A stretch of DNA of 64,000 nucleotides, from assembly GCA_017620135.1 (NCBI GenBank), contig JAFZQZ010000090.1:23092-87091 (forward strand), written 5' to 3'. Each line of letters begins with the position of its first letter. The first letter of the stretch is position 1. The notes beneath the pieces were generated by a model. The model worked only from the letters and a program-made list of their open reading frames with translations. It did no database searches and was not told the DNA's origin. Both the position numbers and the translations under genes were made by a program. Source of the stretch: Bacillota bacterium. GTDB lineage: Bacteria > Bacillota > Clostridia > Lachnospirales > Bianqueaceae. Of this stretch, positions 17,483 to 27,318 are shown piece by piece.

Positions 17483-18349
17483 TTGAAAATCAGATGCGAA
17501 AACTGCGGCGTTTACTTTGATCTGGATCAGGACAAGACCTGCCCGCGCTGTGGATCGGTTCCTTCACCGGAACACATATTGGTTCAGCGGAAAGATGAGA
17601 TCGAAGCCAAGAAAGCGGCCTACGAGGTAGAGCGGCTGGAAGCCATGCTGGCGGAGGCGGATCTTCGAGAGCAGAGAGCCAACGCCGAAAGAGAAAAGGT
17701 GGCGTCGGCACAGAAGAACCGGGAGGCCAACGAGAAGATCACGAAAGGGATCAAGATCGGATGCCTGATCCCTGTGATCCTGATCGCGCTGATGGTCATA
17801 GCCGGTGTCGTCATAGGCGTTTTTCAGGGGCTCAGATCCGTTCAGACGTCCGAACAGGAAAAGGCCGGTACGTCTCAGCCGGGACCGATCGTGATCGAAG
17901 TGGAAGAAAGCAGTGAGGAACAGTTTGTGGAAGTTTCCTTTGGGGAGAGAGCCGAGCTTTCTGACAGGGCGATCATCTGCGAGAAAATAGAGAACTATAC
18001 GTATCCCTGGGGCAGTCCAAAGCATGGTTTTAAGCTGATCAGGCTTTATTTCCGGATCGAGAATACCTCTTCCGGTGATATCGATCAGGACTATTCGGCG
18101 GATGATCTGGTCTGCCTGTTCGATTATGATGGTGCTGTCTACGAGGCGGAACATCCGACGATCGAATCCGAGTATCTCTCGGAAAAACTGTCCTGGAAGA
18201 GAATCTCAGCCGGAGCATCCAAAGGAGGATGGGCCTGGTTCGAGGTCCCGGAGGACTTTGATGAACTGAGGATCCGGTTCGGTGATCATGTGTTGATCCA
18301 TGTGCCAGGAAGTTTGAATCCAGTAGCCCAGGAGGAACCAGAAGAATGA
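17483..18349 (+). CDS. Zinc-ribbon, single-pass membrane protein with DUF4352-like domain
   Basis: 288 residues. An N-terminal zinc ribbon (CENCGVYF then CPRCGS), a charged coiled-coil at about 35-90, one membrane helix near residues 92-115, then an extracellular domain whose pattern (residues about 150-280, FKLIRLYFRIENTSSGDI) resembles DUF4352-type immunoglobulin-like domains. The start is TTG at 17483 behind AGGAGAG; an ATG at 17478 opens only a two-codon frame that ends in TGA overlapping the TTG. It overlaps the next gene by four bases. Role in secretion is unproven. Confidence 0.75.
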   Translation: MKIRCENCGVYFDLDQDKTCPRCGSVPSPEHILVQRKDEIEAKKAAYEVERLEAMLAEADLREQRANAEREKVASAQKNREANEKITKGIKIGCLIPVILIALMVIAGVVIGVFQGLRSVQTSEQEKAGTSQPGPIVIEVEESSEEQFVEVSFGERAELSDRAIICEKIENYTYPWGSPKHGFKLIRLYFRIENTSSGDIDQDYSADDLVCLFDYDGAVYEAEHPTIESEYLSEKLSWKRISAGASKGGWAWFEVPEDFDELRIRFGDHVLIHVPGSLNPVAQEEPEE

Positions 18350-19464
18350 AAAAGGTTTTATTGCTGCTGATCACCGTGATCATGCTGACAGCACTGCTGA
18401 TCGGATGTCAGATCCAGAAGAAAAGCTACAGCCTGAATGAGTATATCGAATATGAAGTCGAAGGCGTGGACGGCGAAGGCACGATCACGGCAAAATTCAA
18501 CTATAAGCAGTTTATCGAAGATGCCAGGATCCCTGAAAAATACCAGGATGAGATCAAGGATTTCAAGGTCCGGATCAGTCAGGAAGACGGACTGTATAAT
18601 GGAGATAAAGTCAAACTGACAGTCAAATACGACCGCGAGATCGAAGAAAAGATCAACGCGGAACTCGTCGATAAAAGCGTGACGATCACCGTCGAGGGAC
18701 TGGAAGAGCGGGAATATACAGAAGAAACGAAAGCCGAAGAGACAGCGGCTGAGGAACAGTCCGCGACGGAAGGAACTTCTGAAGAAGCTGTGGCAGAGGA
18801 AAGTTCAGACATAGAAGAAGCATCGCAGGAAAGTGCGGCAGAAGAGGCACCCGAAGAGGCGCCCGCAGAAGAGAGCTCGGCTGTGGAAGAAACGCCGCAG
18901 GAAAGCGCAGCGGCAGAAGAATCGTCTGAAGAATCTCCCGCTGAAGAGACAGCAGAAGAGACTCCCGCACAGGAGAGTTCAGTCGCCGAAGAAGTGGCTG
19001 AGCCCAGCCCGCTGGACGGCTATGTGAAAGTATCGACGGAAATTACCGAAGCGGCGCTGGACCTGATGAAAGCGGACGCGGAACAGCGGATCCGGGATCG
19101 TGAAGCTTTTGATATGGATGCGGGCGAATCACTGAAAAGCGTGTATTTCCTAGAGTCGGTTTTCCTCGTATCCAACGATGGGACGGATGATCCAAAGAAT
19201 GCCGTCTATTTGATTTTCCGGATCACCGCAAATAATACGAACGGCGAGTTCAACTGGTATGACTGCTTCCGGTATTCGGATCTGACGATCGATGCCGAGG
19301 GCAATGTAGCGGTGGATCTTGAGACCGCATCAGGTCTTTGGCAGCGGCATATCGCTGAAGATAACAAGCGGGAGAGATATTTCTACTATACCGGCTATGA
19401 GACCATGGACGAGATCCGTGAGTTCTGCGAGACGGAACTGGGCGATGATTATTCGCTGAAATAG
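18346..19464 (+). CDS. Lipoprotein with long Glu/Ala/Ser-rich linker
   Basis: 372 residues. Signal sequence ending in L-I-G-C, so predicted surface lipoprotein. Residues about 25-120 form a beta-rich domain (YIEYEVEGVDGEGTITAKF). Residues about 125-220 are an imperfect repeat of ESSAVEE/EETPQES-like blocks, a flexible negatively charged spacer. The C-terminal 150 residues form a second domain (YLIFRITANNTNGEFNWYD) similar in style to the DUF4352-like domain of the gene before it. Last gene of the secretion locus, followed by a terminator. Function unknown. Confidence 0.75.
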   Translation: MKKVLLLLITVIMLTALLIGCQIQKKSYSLNEYIEYEVEGVDGEGTITAKFNYKQFIEDARIPEKYQDEIKDFKVRISQEDGLYNGDKVKLTVKYDREIEEKINAELVDKSVTITVEGLEEREYTEETKAEETAAEEQSATEGTSEEAVAEESSDIEEASQESAAEEAPEEAPAEESSAVEETPQESAAAEESSEESPAEETAEETPAQESSVAEEVAEPSPLDGYVKVSTEITEAALDLMKADAEQRIRDREAFDMDAGESLKSVYFLESVFLVSNDGTDDPKNAVYLIFRITANNTNGEFNWYDCFRYSDLTIDAEGNVAVDLETASGLWQRHIAEDNKRERYFYYTGYETMDEIREFCETELGDDYSLK

Positions 19465-19490
19465 AACGAGATAATGTGCTCGAAAAAGGT

Positions 19491-19517
19491 AAAAAGGAGC
19501 AATCACTGCTCCTTTTT
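19491..19517 (+). terminator. Terminator of the type VII secretion locus
   Basis: Perfect 11-bp stem AAAAAGGAGCA (19491-19501) / TGCTCCTTTTT (19507-19517), 5-base loop. The A-run before and T-run after make it bidirectional, so it may also end the convergent DUF3990/HTH operon. Confidence 0.9.
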
Positions 19518-19590
19518 GTGTTCTGGCTGGCAGAAACTAACCTTTGTCAAGAGTGAAAAATGTTGAAAAATAGCCAGTCGGATCATCCGG

Positions 19591-20232
19591 TCAGTACTCG
19601 ATCAAATCCTCCATACGGCAGTGCAGAGGTCGGCTGAGCTGAAGTAAAGTGATAGCGGAAGCTTTATTGATGTCTCTCTGCCTTTGTTCAAATAGCTGTA
19701 TCTGCCGCAGTGCGACACCTGACTCGGAGGCTAGTTCTGATTGTGACAGACCGCAGTTGACTCGTTTGGTTTTCAGTCTTGTAGATGGATAGGCTTCTGT
19801 CATCCGTTCATCCATCCGCTGTGTAAAATGGGAAACATCCATTTCATGATAAACAGGGTACATGGCGATAATGGCTGATAGAGGGACAGCTGTCAGGATC
19901 TCCATAAATGACCGGGAAGAGGCCCACTGATAATAGGCGAGAGCCCAGCCGGCCCAGTACTCTGGAGATCTGTCCAGATACATGGCGTCAGCCCTGTCGT
20001 GGAAAGAAGTATGTGTTTCGGACAGCGTGAGTCTCGCGAGCTCGCATCCGTTCATTCCGGCAATATATCGGGGATTTCCAGTTGCGAATTGCTTGGAAAC
20101 ATTGGATACAGCGAACGCGCTGCCAAATGTGTCAGGGTCAAGATGTAAGGTCATGATAGCAAAGTCGACTGCATGGCCAAGAATATTCTGGGCGTTTGTC
20201 AGATAAGATTCATCGTAAGCGCGGATCGCCAT
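19591..20232 (-). CDS. HTH-domain antitoxin paired with DUF3990 toxin
   Basis: 213 residues. The C terminus (about 160-213) is an XRE-like helix-turn-helix: CGLSQSELASESGVALRQIQ then LEDLIEY-type ending (CRMEDLIEY). The N-terminal 150 residues are helical and of unknown fold. The gene starts 23 bases inside the end of the DUF3990 gene, so the two are coupled. Proteins of this type accompany DUF3990 genes and are thought to be antitoxins; the palindrome over the operon promoter fits autoregulation by this protein. Both statements about role are inference. Confidence 0.72.
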   Translation of the reverse strand: MAIRAYDESYLTNAQNILGHAVDFAIMTLHLDPDTFGSAFAVSNVSKQFATGNPRYIAGMNGCELARLTLSETHTSFHDRADAMYLDRSPEYWAGWALAYYQWASSRSFMEILTAVPLSAIIAMYPVYHEMDVSHFTQRMDERMTEAYPSTRLKTKRVNCGLSQSELASESGVALRQIQLFEQRQRDINKASAITLLQLSRPLHCRMEDLIEY

Positions 20233-20881
20233 TTTTCATTTCCTCTCTCATAATGTCAAGGATAAAGAGATCATGGATATTATCCGGTGAGTGTTTCGTG
20301 TTTCGGTAAGCACGCCTGGCATCTATGTCCCGACTGATTTTCATCTCATAGTAGATTGCGGTATTTGCGGGCTTTGCATCAATAAAACGAAGACGCTTAA
20401 ATGATTCCCGGCTCTTGAATACGATCTGTTCTCCGAGTTTTCCAAGACGCATGGCTTCGGAAAGCTTGGCAAGAGAAATAGTCCCGGCGACAAAATCCTG
20501 TGCGAAAGAGAAGTAAGAATCATCTGCCCGATAACCGATAATAACATCATATTCTGTAGGATCGACAAAGAAATACTTTTGCAGATATTCTTTCGCTTGT
20601 TCCGCAACACTGCCATTTTGCCAATAAGTCCTGTACTTTGTAAGGACTGCGAGCCAGTTCAGAATATTATATTCCGGACTATTCAGGTTTAAAATGCGCA
20701 AACCGTCTAGATCCGCTTCATAGCAGTTTGCGAAACCATCCGTGTTATTGGAACAAGCCCATTCCTTCGCCAGCTCCAGACTCTCGGTAGTATAGAAACC
20801 ATAACCGTAGTCATTCGTCCGTTTACTGCCGTTATAAACAGGAGTTTCGATGATATGGTCAGACCCATGGTAAACAATCAT
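20210..20881 (-). CDS. DUF3990 protein, ADP-ribosyltransferase-like toxin
   Basis: 223 residues from ATG 20881, preceded at eight bases by AAAGGAGG (20897-20890). The N-terminal IVYHGSDHIIETP followed by NDYGYGFYTTESLELAKEWA is the DUF3990 signature, a family placed with ADP-ribosyltransferase folds (His/Tyr of YHG and GFYTT lining the NAD pocket). It is first in a two-gene operon with an HTH protein and most likely acts as the toxin. The target is unknown. The frame extends to a GTG at 20890, but that overlaps the ribosome site. Confidence 0.8.
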   Translation of the reverse strand: MIVYHGSDHIIETPVYNGSKRTNDYGYGFYTTESLELAKEWACSNNTDGFANCYEADLDGLRILNLNSPEYNILNWLAVLTKYRTYWQNGSVAEQAKEYLQKYFFVDPTEYDVIIGYRADDSYFSFAQDFVAGTISLAKLSEAMRLGKLGEQIVFKSRESFKRLRFIDAKPANTAIYYEMKISRDIDARRAYRNTKHSPDNIHDLFILDIMREEMKNGDPRLR

Positions 20882-20901
20882 TAGACGCACCTCCTTTAAT
20901 C

Positions 20902-20932
20902 ACATTATATCGCTGTAGCGATATAATGTCAA
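20902..20932 (-). promoter_or_regulatory. Consensus promoter inside a 28-bp perfect palindrome
   Basis: ACATTATATCGCT (20902-20914) and AGCGATATAATGT (20917-20929) are perfect inverted repeats two bases apart. On the minus strand the same DNA contains TTGACA (20932-20927), a 17-base spacer and TATAAT (20909-20904). The -10 box lies inside one arm and the -35 partly in the other. A dimer bound here would block RNA polymerase, so this is the likely operator of the DUF3990/HTH pair. Confidence 0.9.
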
Positions 20933-20992
20933 GACGAAGGAGCAGCAAAGCTTTTGCGGAGCTTTTTGGTGGGGCCTCTTCTTTACTTTCGG

Positions 20993-21021
20993 TTGTCAAC
21001 CGGGCGGCAGTATGATACAAT
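20993..21021 (+). promoter_or_regulatory. Promoter of the mtnN-galE-murG operon
   Basis: TTGTCA (20993-20998), 17-base spacer, TACAAT (21016-21021). Confidence 0.65.
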
Positions 21022-21052
21022 GAACTGGATATATACCAGAGAGGTGGAACCT

Positions 21053-21757
21053 ATGGTTGGAATTATCGTAGCGACGATCGAGGAGCTGGAAGCCCTGCAG
21101 AAAAAGTTGGGTGTTTCCAAGAGCCGTGTGGCTGTCAGCCGTCACGCCGTCGGCGGTGTGATGGAGTTCGGGACCGGGATGCTTGGCGGCGAGCGGGTCT
21201 GTTACTGTCGGTGCGGCGTAGGAAAAGTGGCTGCCGCGCTGTGTGTACAGCAGATGGTCGACCGCTTCCGCCCGGAAAAGATCCTGATGGTGGGCGTGGC
21301 CGGCGCACTGAATCCCAAACTTCATGTAGGGGATATCGTGGTGTCCGAGGACGCGGTCCAGCATGATTTTGATACGACGTATTTCGGTGATCCGCCGGGA
21401 TACGTGAGCGGGATCAACTGCTTCAACTTCAAAGCGGATCCTGTGCTGCGGGACAAGGCAGTCGTCGCGGCCGGGCTTCTGGGCTATCACTGTATCGTGG
21501 GAAGGATCCTGACCGGGGATCAGTTTATCAGTGATCAGGCCAAAAAGGAATGGCTGATCGAGACCTTCCAGGGCGACTGCTGTGAGATGGAAGGTGCGGC
21601 GATCGCGCAGGCATGCTATACCAATCATGTACCGTTCGTCATTATACGCGCGATCAGTGACAGCGCTTCGGATGAAGCCATCGTCCAGTATGGAGAATTT
21701 GTGAAAGAAGCTGCTGATAAAGCAGTGGCATTGTTGAGCGAAATACTTCAATCATAG
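21053..21757 (+). CDS. mtnN: 5'-methylthioadenosine / S-adenosylhomocysteine nucleosidase
   Basis: 234 residues from ATG 21053, behind GAGGTGG; the reading frame continues upstream to 20954 without a ribosome site. The nucleosidase fold is clear: GIIVATIEELEAL at the start, CGVGKVAAAL, GVAGALNPKLHVGDIV, the substrate-site CCEMEGAAIAQ and the catalytic Asp in AISDSAS. It hydrolyses adenine from methylthioadenosine and S-adenosylhomocysteine, recycling methionine and adenine and feeding autoinducer-2 chemistry. It sits 12 bases upstream of galE in an otherwise envelope-related operon. Confidence 0.92.
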   Translation: MVGIIVATIEELEALQKKLGVSKSRVAVSRHAVGGVMEFGTGMLGGERVCYCRCGVGKVAAALCVQQMVDRFRPEKILMVGVAGALNPKLHVGDIVVSEDAVQHDFDTTYFGDPPGYVSGINCFNFKADPVLRDKAVVAAGLLGYHCIVGRILTGDQFISDQAKKEWLIETFQGDCCEMEGAAIAQACYTNHVPFVIIRAISDSASDEAIVQYGEFVKEAADKAVALLSEILQS

Positions 21758-21769
21758 GAGGAAAAAACT

Positions 21770-22798
21770 ATGATCTTAGTTACTGGCGGCGCCGGATATA
21801 TCGGCAGCCATACCTGCGTAGAACTTCTGAACGCCGGATATGAAGTCGTGGTCGCGGACAACCTGTACAATGCTTCCGAGAAGGCGCTGGACCGGGTCGA
21901 AGAGATCACCGGGAAGGAACTGACCTTCTACGAGGTGGATCTGAAAGACGAAGAAGCACTGCGTACCGTATTCGAGAACGAAAAGATCGACGCGGTCATC
22001 CATTTTGCCGGTTATAAAGCGGTGGGAGAATCTGTGGCCAAGCCCCTGGAGTACTATGAGAATAATCTGGAAAGCACGATCAATCTTTGCAAAGTCATGC
22101 GGGATCACGGCTGCAAGAATCTGATCTTTTCCTCTTCTGCGACAGTGTACGGCTATCAGCCGGTGATGCCGGTGACGGAAGAGATGCCCAAACAGCCCGC
22201 TTCCAACCCTTATGGCTGGACCAAATGGATGATCGAGGAGATCCTGAAAGACCTCCACACGTCAGATCCGGAATGGAATATCATCTTGCTTCGTTATTTT
22301 AATCCCATCGGGGCTCACGAAAGCGGTCTGATCGGTGAGGATCCCAAGGGGATCCCGAACAATCTGGTCCCCTATGTGGCGCAGGTGGCTGTCGGAAAAC
22401 GGGAATATGTCCATGTATACGGCGGCGACTATGATACGCCTGACGGAACAGGCATCCGTGACTATATCCATGTCGTGGACCTGGCGAAGGGACATCTGGC
22501 GGCGCTCGATAAGTTCATGCAGAATCCCGGTGTAGCTGTCTACAATCTAGGTACAGGAATCGGTTACAGTGTGCTGGATGTGATCCACGCGTATGAGAAA
22601 GCGATCGGCCATGAGATCCCGTACAGGATCGAAGACCGCCGTCCCGGTGATCTGGCTGTTACGTATTCCGATCCGTCCAAGGCTGAGAGAGAGCTCGGCT
22701 GGAAAGCTGAGCTGGGTATCGAGGAGATGTGCCGTGACTCTTACCGCTGGCAGTCACAGAATCCAAACGGATATCAAGAGGAAGAAAATGCGGAATAA
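21770..22798 (+). CDS. galE: UDP-glucose 4-epimerase
   Basis: 342 residues, normal length. Short-chain dehydrogenase features: GGAGYIGSH nucleotide-binding loop at the N terminus, [19 protein letters not shown] with the catalytic Ser/Thr, and the Tyr-x3-Lys pair in NPYGWTKWM. It interconverts UDP-glucose and UDP-galactose in the cytoplasm, supplying sugars for polysaccharides and galactose use. The ribosome site AGGAGGAAAAAACT is strong. The 3' end overlaps murG by 11 bases. Confidence 0.95.
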   Translation: MILVTGGAGYIGSHTCVELLNAGYEVVVADNLYNASEKALDRVEEITGKELTFYEVDLKDEEALRTVFENEKIDAVIHFAGYKAVGESVAKPLEYYENNLESTINLCKVMRDHGCKNLIFSSSATVYGYQPVMPVTEEMPKQPASNPYGWTKWMIEEILKDLHTSDPEWNIILLRYFNPIGAHESGLIGEDPKGIPNNLVPYVAQVAVGKREYVHVYGGDYDTPDGTGIRDYIHVVDLAKGHLAALDKFMQNPGVAVYNLGTGIGYSVLDVIHAYEKAIGHEIPYRIEDRRPGDLAVTYSDPSKAERELGWKAELGIEEMCRDSYRWQSQNPNGYQEEENAE

Positions 22799-23879
22799 AC
22801 ATTTGATTTTTATGGCCGGCGGAGGGACCGCCGGCCATGTTTACCCCAATATGGCGCTGGTCGATCCGCTACAGGAGAAAGGCTATGAGATCCATTATCT
22901 GGGGAAGAAAAAAGGACTGGAATACGGTATCGTAAAGGATAAAGGCCTCCCGTTCCATGAGGTCAATTCGGAACGGTTTTTCCGGTATTTCACGCCCAGA
23001 CTATTGCTCACGCCGCCCCGGGTCCTCCAGGGCATCTTTCAGACGTTGAACCTCGTCAGAAAGTATAAGCCGGCCATGATCTTCTGCAAGGGCGGATTCG
23101 GATCCCTTCCGGCCGCGGTCGGCGGATGGCTGACCCGTACACCGGTGGTGCTGCATGAGTGCGATATGACTCCGGGCCTTGCCAATAAGCTTTGTATGCC
23201 ATTTTCCAAAAAGCTCTGCGTGACCTTTGAGGAAACACTGAAATCCGTGCCGAAGGGAAAAGCGGTCTATACCGGGACGCCGATCCGCGCTTCTTTGCTG
23301 CAGGGAAGCCGGGAGAAGGGTTTTGAACTGACAGGTCTTGATCCTGTCGGCAAACCGGTACTAATGATAGTGGGCGGAAGTTCCGGCGCGAAAGCGTTGA
23401 ACGACGCTGTGGCGGAGAGCCTTCCCGAGATCCTGGAGCGTTTCCAGGTCGTCCATCTCTACGGGGGCAAGCAGGAGGATTATGAACCGCCTGTTTCTGA
23501 ACCGGAAAAAGGATATTACGCGAAAGATTACGCGAAGGACGAGCTGATCGATCTGTTCGCCATGACGGATCTGGTGCTTTCCAGAGCCGGCTCGAACGCG
23601 ATCAACGAACTGCTTCTGCTGAAGAAGCCGCATATTCTGGTGCCGCTGCCGCTTTCCGCCAGCCGGGGAGACCAGATCCTGAACGCGGAATACTTTAAGG
23701 CGCAGGGATTCAGTTATGTGCTTCCTCAGGAAGAGATGACAAAGGAAACTCTCCTGAAAGCGCTGGATGAGGTCTATGAAAACAGACAGACCTATCAAGG
23801 CGCGATGAGTTCCGATAAAGCGAAGAACGGAACGGAAGAAGTCCTGAAAGTGATTCTGGAGGTGTGTGGTGATCAGTAA
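22788..23879 (+). CDS. murG: UDP-GlcNAc transferase of lipid II synthesis
   Basis: 363 residues from ATG 22788 (the open frame runs back to 22593 only by passing through galE in another phase). [17 protein letters not shown] at the N terminus and, in the C-terminal half, [10 protein letters not shown] and [14 protein letters not shown] are the MurG/GT28 signatures. The enzyme adds GlcNAc to lipid I on the inner membrane face to form lipid II. It overlaps galE upstream and the GH3 gene downstream, so the three are one transcription unit for cell-wall sugars. Confidence 0.94.
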   Translation: MRNKHLIFMAGGGTAGHVYPNMALVDPLQEKGYEIHYLGKKKGLEYGIVKDKGLPFHEVNSERFFRYFTPRLLLTPPRVLQGIFQTLNLVRKYKPAMIFCKGGFGSLPAAVGGWLTRTPVVLHECDMTPGLANKLCMPFSKKLCVTFEETLKSVPKGKAVYTGTPIRASLLQGSREKGFELTGLDPVGKPVLMIVGGSSGAKALNDAVAESLPEILERFQVVHLYGGKQEDYEPPVSEPEKGYYAKDYAKDELIDLFAMTDLVLSRAGSNAINELLLLKKPHILVPLPLSASRGDQILNAEYFKAQGFSYVLPQEEMTKETLLKALDEVYENRQTYQGAMSSDKAKNGTEEVLKVILEVCGDQ

Positions 23880-25521
23880 AGAACTTAAGTTTATGGTCGG
23901 TCAGATGATCATGGCCGGATTTCCTTCTCCTTTTGTGGATGACCAGGCAAAAAAACTGCTGAGCGATTATCAGGTCGGCAATTTCATCTATTTTGCCCGG
24001 AATATCCAGGGAGCGGAAAGCTGCGCCAGATTATCAAAGGAATTGTCAGATCTGACCTTTGAGACTCTGAACATCTGTCCCTTTATCTCCACCGACCAGG
24101 AAGGCGGTATCGTCTCCCGCCTGATCGAAGGGGCGGCGCTCATTCCCGGAGCGGCCGCGACAGGCGCGGCGGTGGCCGGTGCGGTCTACAGGAATTCCCA
24201 GGATAGGACAGGCGCGGTACTGGAAAAAGCCAACAACATGATCTATCTGAAGGTGAGAAGCGTTTCCAGATCAAGCGGAGAGATCCAGCGCGCCTGCGGG
24301 ATCAATCTTGATCTGGCGCCGGATCTGGATGTGAACATCGAACCGGCCAATCCGATCATCGGGGCGAGATCTCTGGGCGATGACCCGGTGATGGTGGCAA
24401 AGATAGGGATCTGCCAGATGGAAGGTCTTCGTGAAGGTGGCGTAGTGGGCTCGATCAAGCATTATCCCGGTCACGGCAATGTCCGGAGTGATTCTCATCT
24501 GGGGATCCCTGTGAATGATACGCCGAAGGAAGTCCTTATGGAGACGGAATTCAAACCGTTCGAGGAAGCCATCCGGGCTGGCGCGAAAGCGCTTCTGACT
24601 TCGCATGTTCGCTATACGGATGTGGACCCGGAAAACCCGGCGACACTGTCCAAAGTGATCATCACCGATCTTCTGAGAGCCACCTACGGATTTAACGGGA
24701 TCGCAATGACGGACTGCCTGGAAATGGACGCGATCCGCGCGGCCTATGGCTGCGGAGAAGGCGCCGTCCGTGCGATCGAGGCGGGAATCGATATTCTGAC
24801 CGTATCTCACACCTATGGGGCGGTGAAGGAAGTGGCCGAGGCGATCTATCAGGCGATCGAAAGCGGACGGATCAGCCCGGAAAGGATCCGCGAATCATTC
24901 GACCGGATCATCAGTCTGAAGCGGGAGATGGGACTGGACAAAAAGCAGGAGATCGATCCTATCCATGCCGGGGACATGGTCCAGACCAGCGGGAGACTGC
25001 TCCTGGCGCAGGATCTGATGGAAGGAGCCATCACGCTTCTGAAAGGTGATTTCGACTTGGATCCGGTAAAGGATGATTATCTTGTGGTCTCCTTCGATCA
25101 GTCGGCTTCCAACCGTGCGGAAGATATGCGGCCGCTCTCATTCGGCGACAGGATGAGCGCTCAGTTCCAGAAAAGAGTGATCAATCTTTCACTGAACGCG
25201 GAAGGGCAGGAGGTGGAAGACGCTATTCGTCAGATCGATGAGGCGCTGGCGAAAAAAGAGAAGACCAAGGTCATTTTGGGACTTTATAATGCCCGGTTCC
25301 GCAGTGGGCAGAAGGAGATCATCCAGGCGCTTCGTGAACGGTCGGAAGAGGGGAAAATCGAAGTCACGGCAGTCCTGCTCGGCGCGCCGTATGATTTAGA
25401 TCTGGTCCGGTTCGCTCCGTGTGTGATCACGACCTATGAATATACGAGACTTTCTCTGGAAGCGCTGACGGACGCGATGAAGCATCATGACTTCCCTGGA
25501 AAATCTCCGTTCAAACTATAA
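23866..25521 (+). CDS. GH3 beta-N-acetylhexosaminidase (NagZ-like)
   Basis: 551 residues from GTG 23866; GTG 23869 is equally possible, both behind GGAGG. The NagZ-type loop KHYPGHGNVRSDSH at about residues 198-211 holds the Asp-His acid/base pair, and MTDCLEM supplies the nucleophile Asp near residue 283. QEGGIVSRL is the usual substrate loop. About 15-20 extra residues lie between the fourth and fifth core elements (near 85-135), and a C-terminal domain of about 180 residues follows the barrel. No signal peptide, so a cytoplasmic enzyme removing GlcNAc from muropeptides is most likely. Overlap with murG supports a wall-recycling role. Confidence 0.87.
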   Translation: MVISKELKFMVGQMIMAGFPSPFVDDQAKKLLSDYQVGNFIYFARNIQGAESCARLSKELSDLTFETLNICPFISTDQEGGIVSRLIEGAALIPGAAATGAAVAGAVYRNSQDRTGAVLEKANNMIYLKVRSVSRSSGEIQRACGINLDLAPDLDVNIEPANPIIGARSLGDDPVMVAKIGICQMEGLREGGVVGSIKHYPGHGNVRSDSHLGIPVNDTPKEVLMETEFKPFEEAIRAGAKALLTSHVRYTDVDPENPATLSKVIITDLLRATYGFNGIAMTDCLEMDAIRAAYGCGEGAVRAIEAGIDILTVSHTYGAVKEVAEAIYQAIESGRISPERIRESFDRIISLKREMGLDKKQEIDPIHAGDMVQTSGRLLLAQDLMEGAITLLKGDFDLDPVKDDYLVVSFDQSASNRAEDMRPLSFGDRMSAQFQKRVINLSLNAEGQEVEDAIRQIDEALAKKEKTKVILGLYNARFRSGQKEIIQALRERSEEGKIEVTAVLLGAPYDLDLVRFAPCVITTYEYTRLSLEALTDAMKHHDFPGKSPFKL

Positions 25522-25611
25522 AATAAAGAAAACTATCATTTCCCTGTGAAATATGGTACAATGAAAGGAACATAGCCGGGTGAACGTCTGGCCTGGCTGA
25601 TAGGAGTGATC

Positions 25612-26777
<1,166 letters not shown>

Positions 26778-26800
26778 TCTATCTTTTATAGGAGGCAGGT

Positions 26801-27307
26801 ATGCCACTCAATATTGATTTTCAACAGATCCTGCTGCATCTGTTCAATTTCGTGATCCTCGGAGGGGGCCTGTATTTTCTTCTGTATAAGCCCGTAAGAG
26901 CGTTCATGGATGAGAGAGAAAAGAGGATCTCCGACAGCCTGGATAAAGCGAAAGCGCAGATGGAAGAAGCGGAAGCCATGAAGGCCGATTACCAGAAGCA
27001 GATGGCGGACGCGCATGCATTGATCAAGGCGCATGAGCAGGAAGCGGAAGCCAGGATCGAGATGGAACGCCGTACGATCGAGAAGGACGCAAAGAAGCAG
27101 GCTGCCGAATACCTCAAGTCAGCGCGGGCGGAAGCGGAAAAAGAGCGCGAACTGATGATGGAAGAAGCGCAGAAGGAGATTCGTGTGCTCGCTTCGGAAG
27201 CGGCTGAAAAACTGGCGAGAAGTTCCATCAGCAATGTGTATGACGAATTTCTGGATTCTGTGTCCGGTCCGGCGTCGATGCCGCAGAATGAGCGCAGGCA
27301 GGGATAG
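26801..27307 (+). CDS. atpF: F-type ATP synthase subunit b
   Basis: 168 residues: one N-terminal membrane helix (FNFVILGGGLYFLLYKPV), then a long charged coiled coil rich in EAE/KA repeats that forms the peripheral stalk. The C terminus ends normally, with no delta domain fused to it. A separate atpH does not follow, as would be expected; instead the next frame starts 11 bases downstream with a delta-like segment fused to alpha. Good ribosome site AGGAGGCAGGT. Confidence 0.94.
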   Translation: MPLNIDFQQILLHLFNFVILGGGLYFLLYKPVRAFMDEREKRISDSLDKAKAQMEEAEAMKADYQKQMADAHALIKAHEQEAEARIEMERRTIEKDAKKQAAEYLKSARAEAEKERELMMEEAQKEIRVLASEAAEKLARSSISNVYDEFLDSVSGPASMPQNERRQG

Positions 27308-27318
27308 GAGACAGGGTC

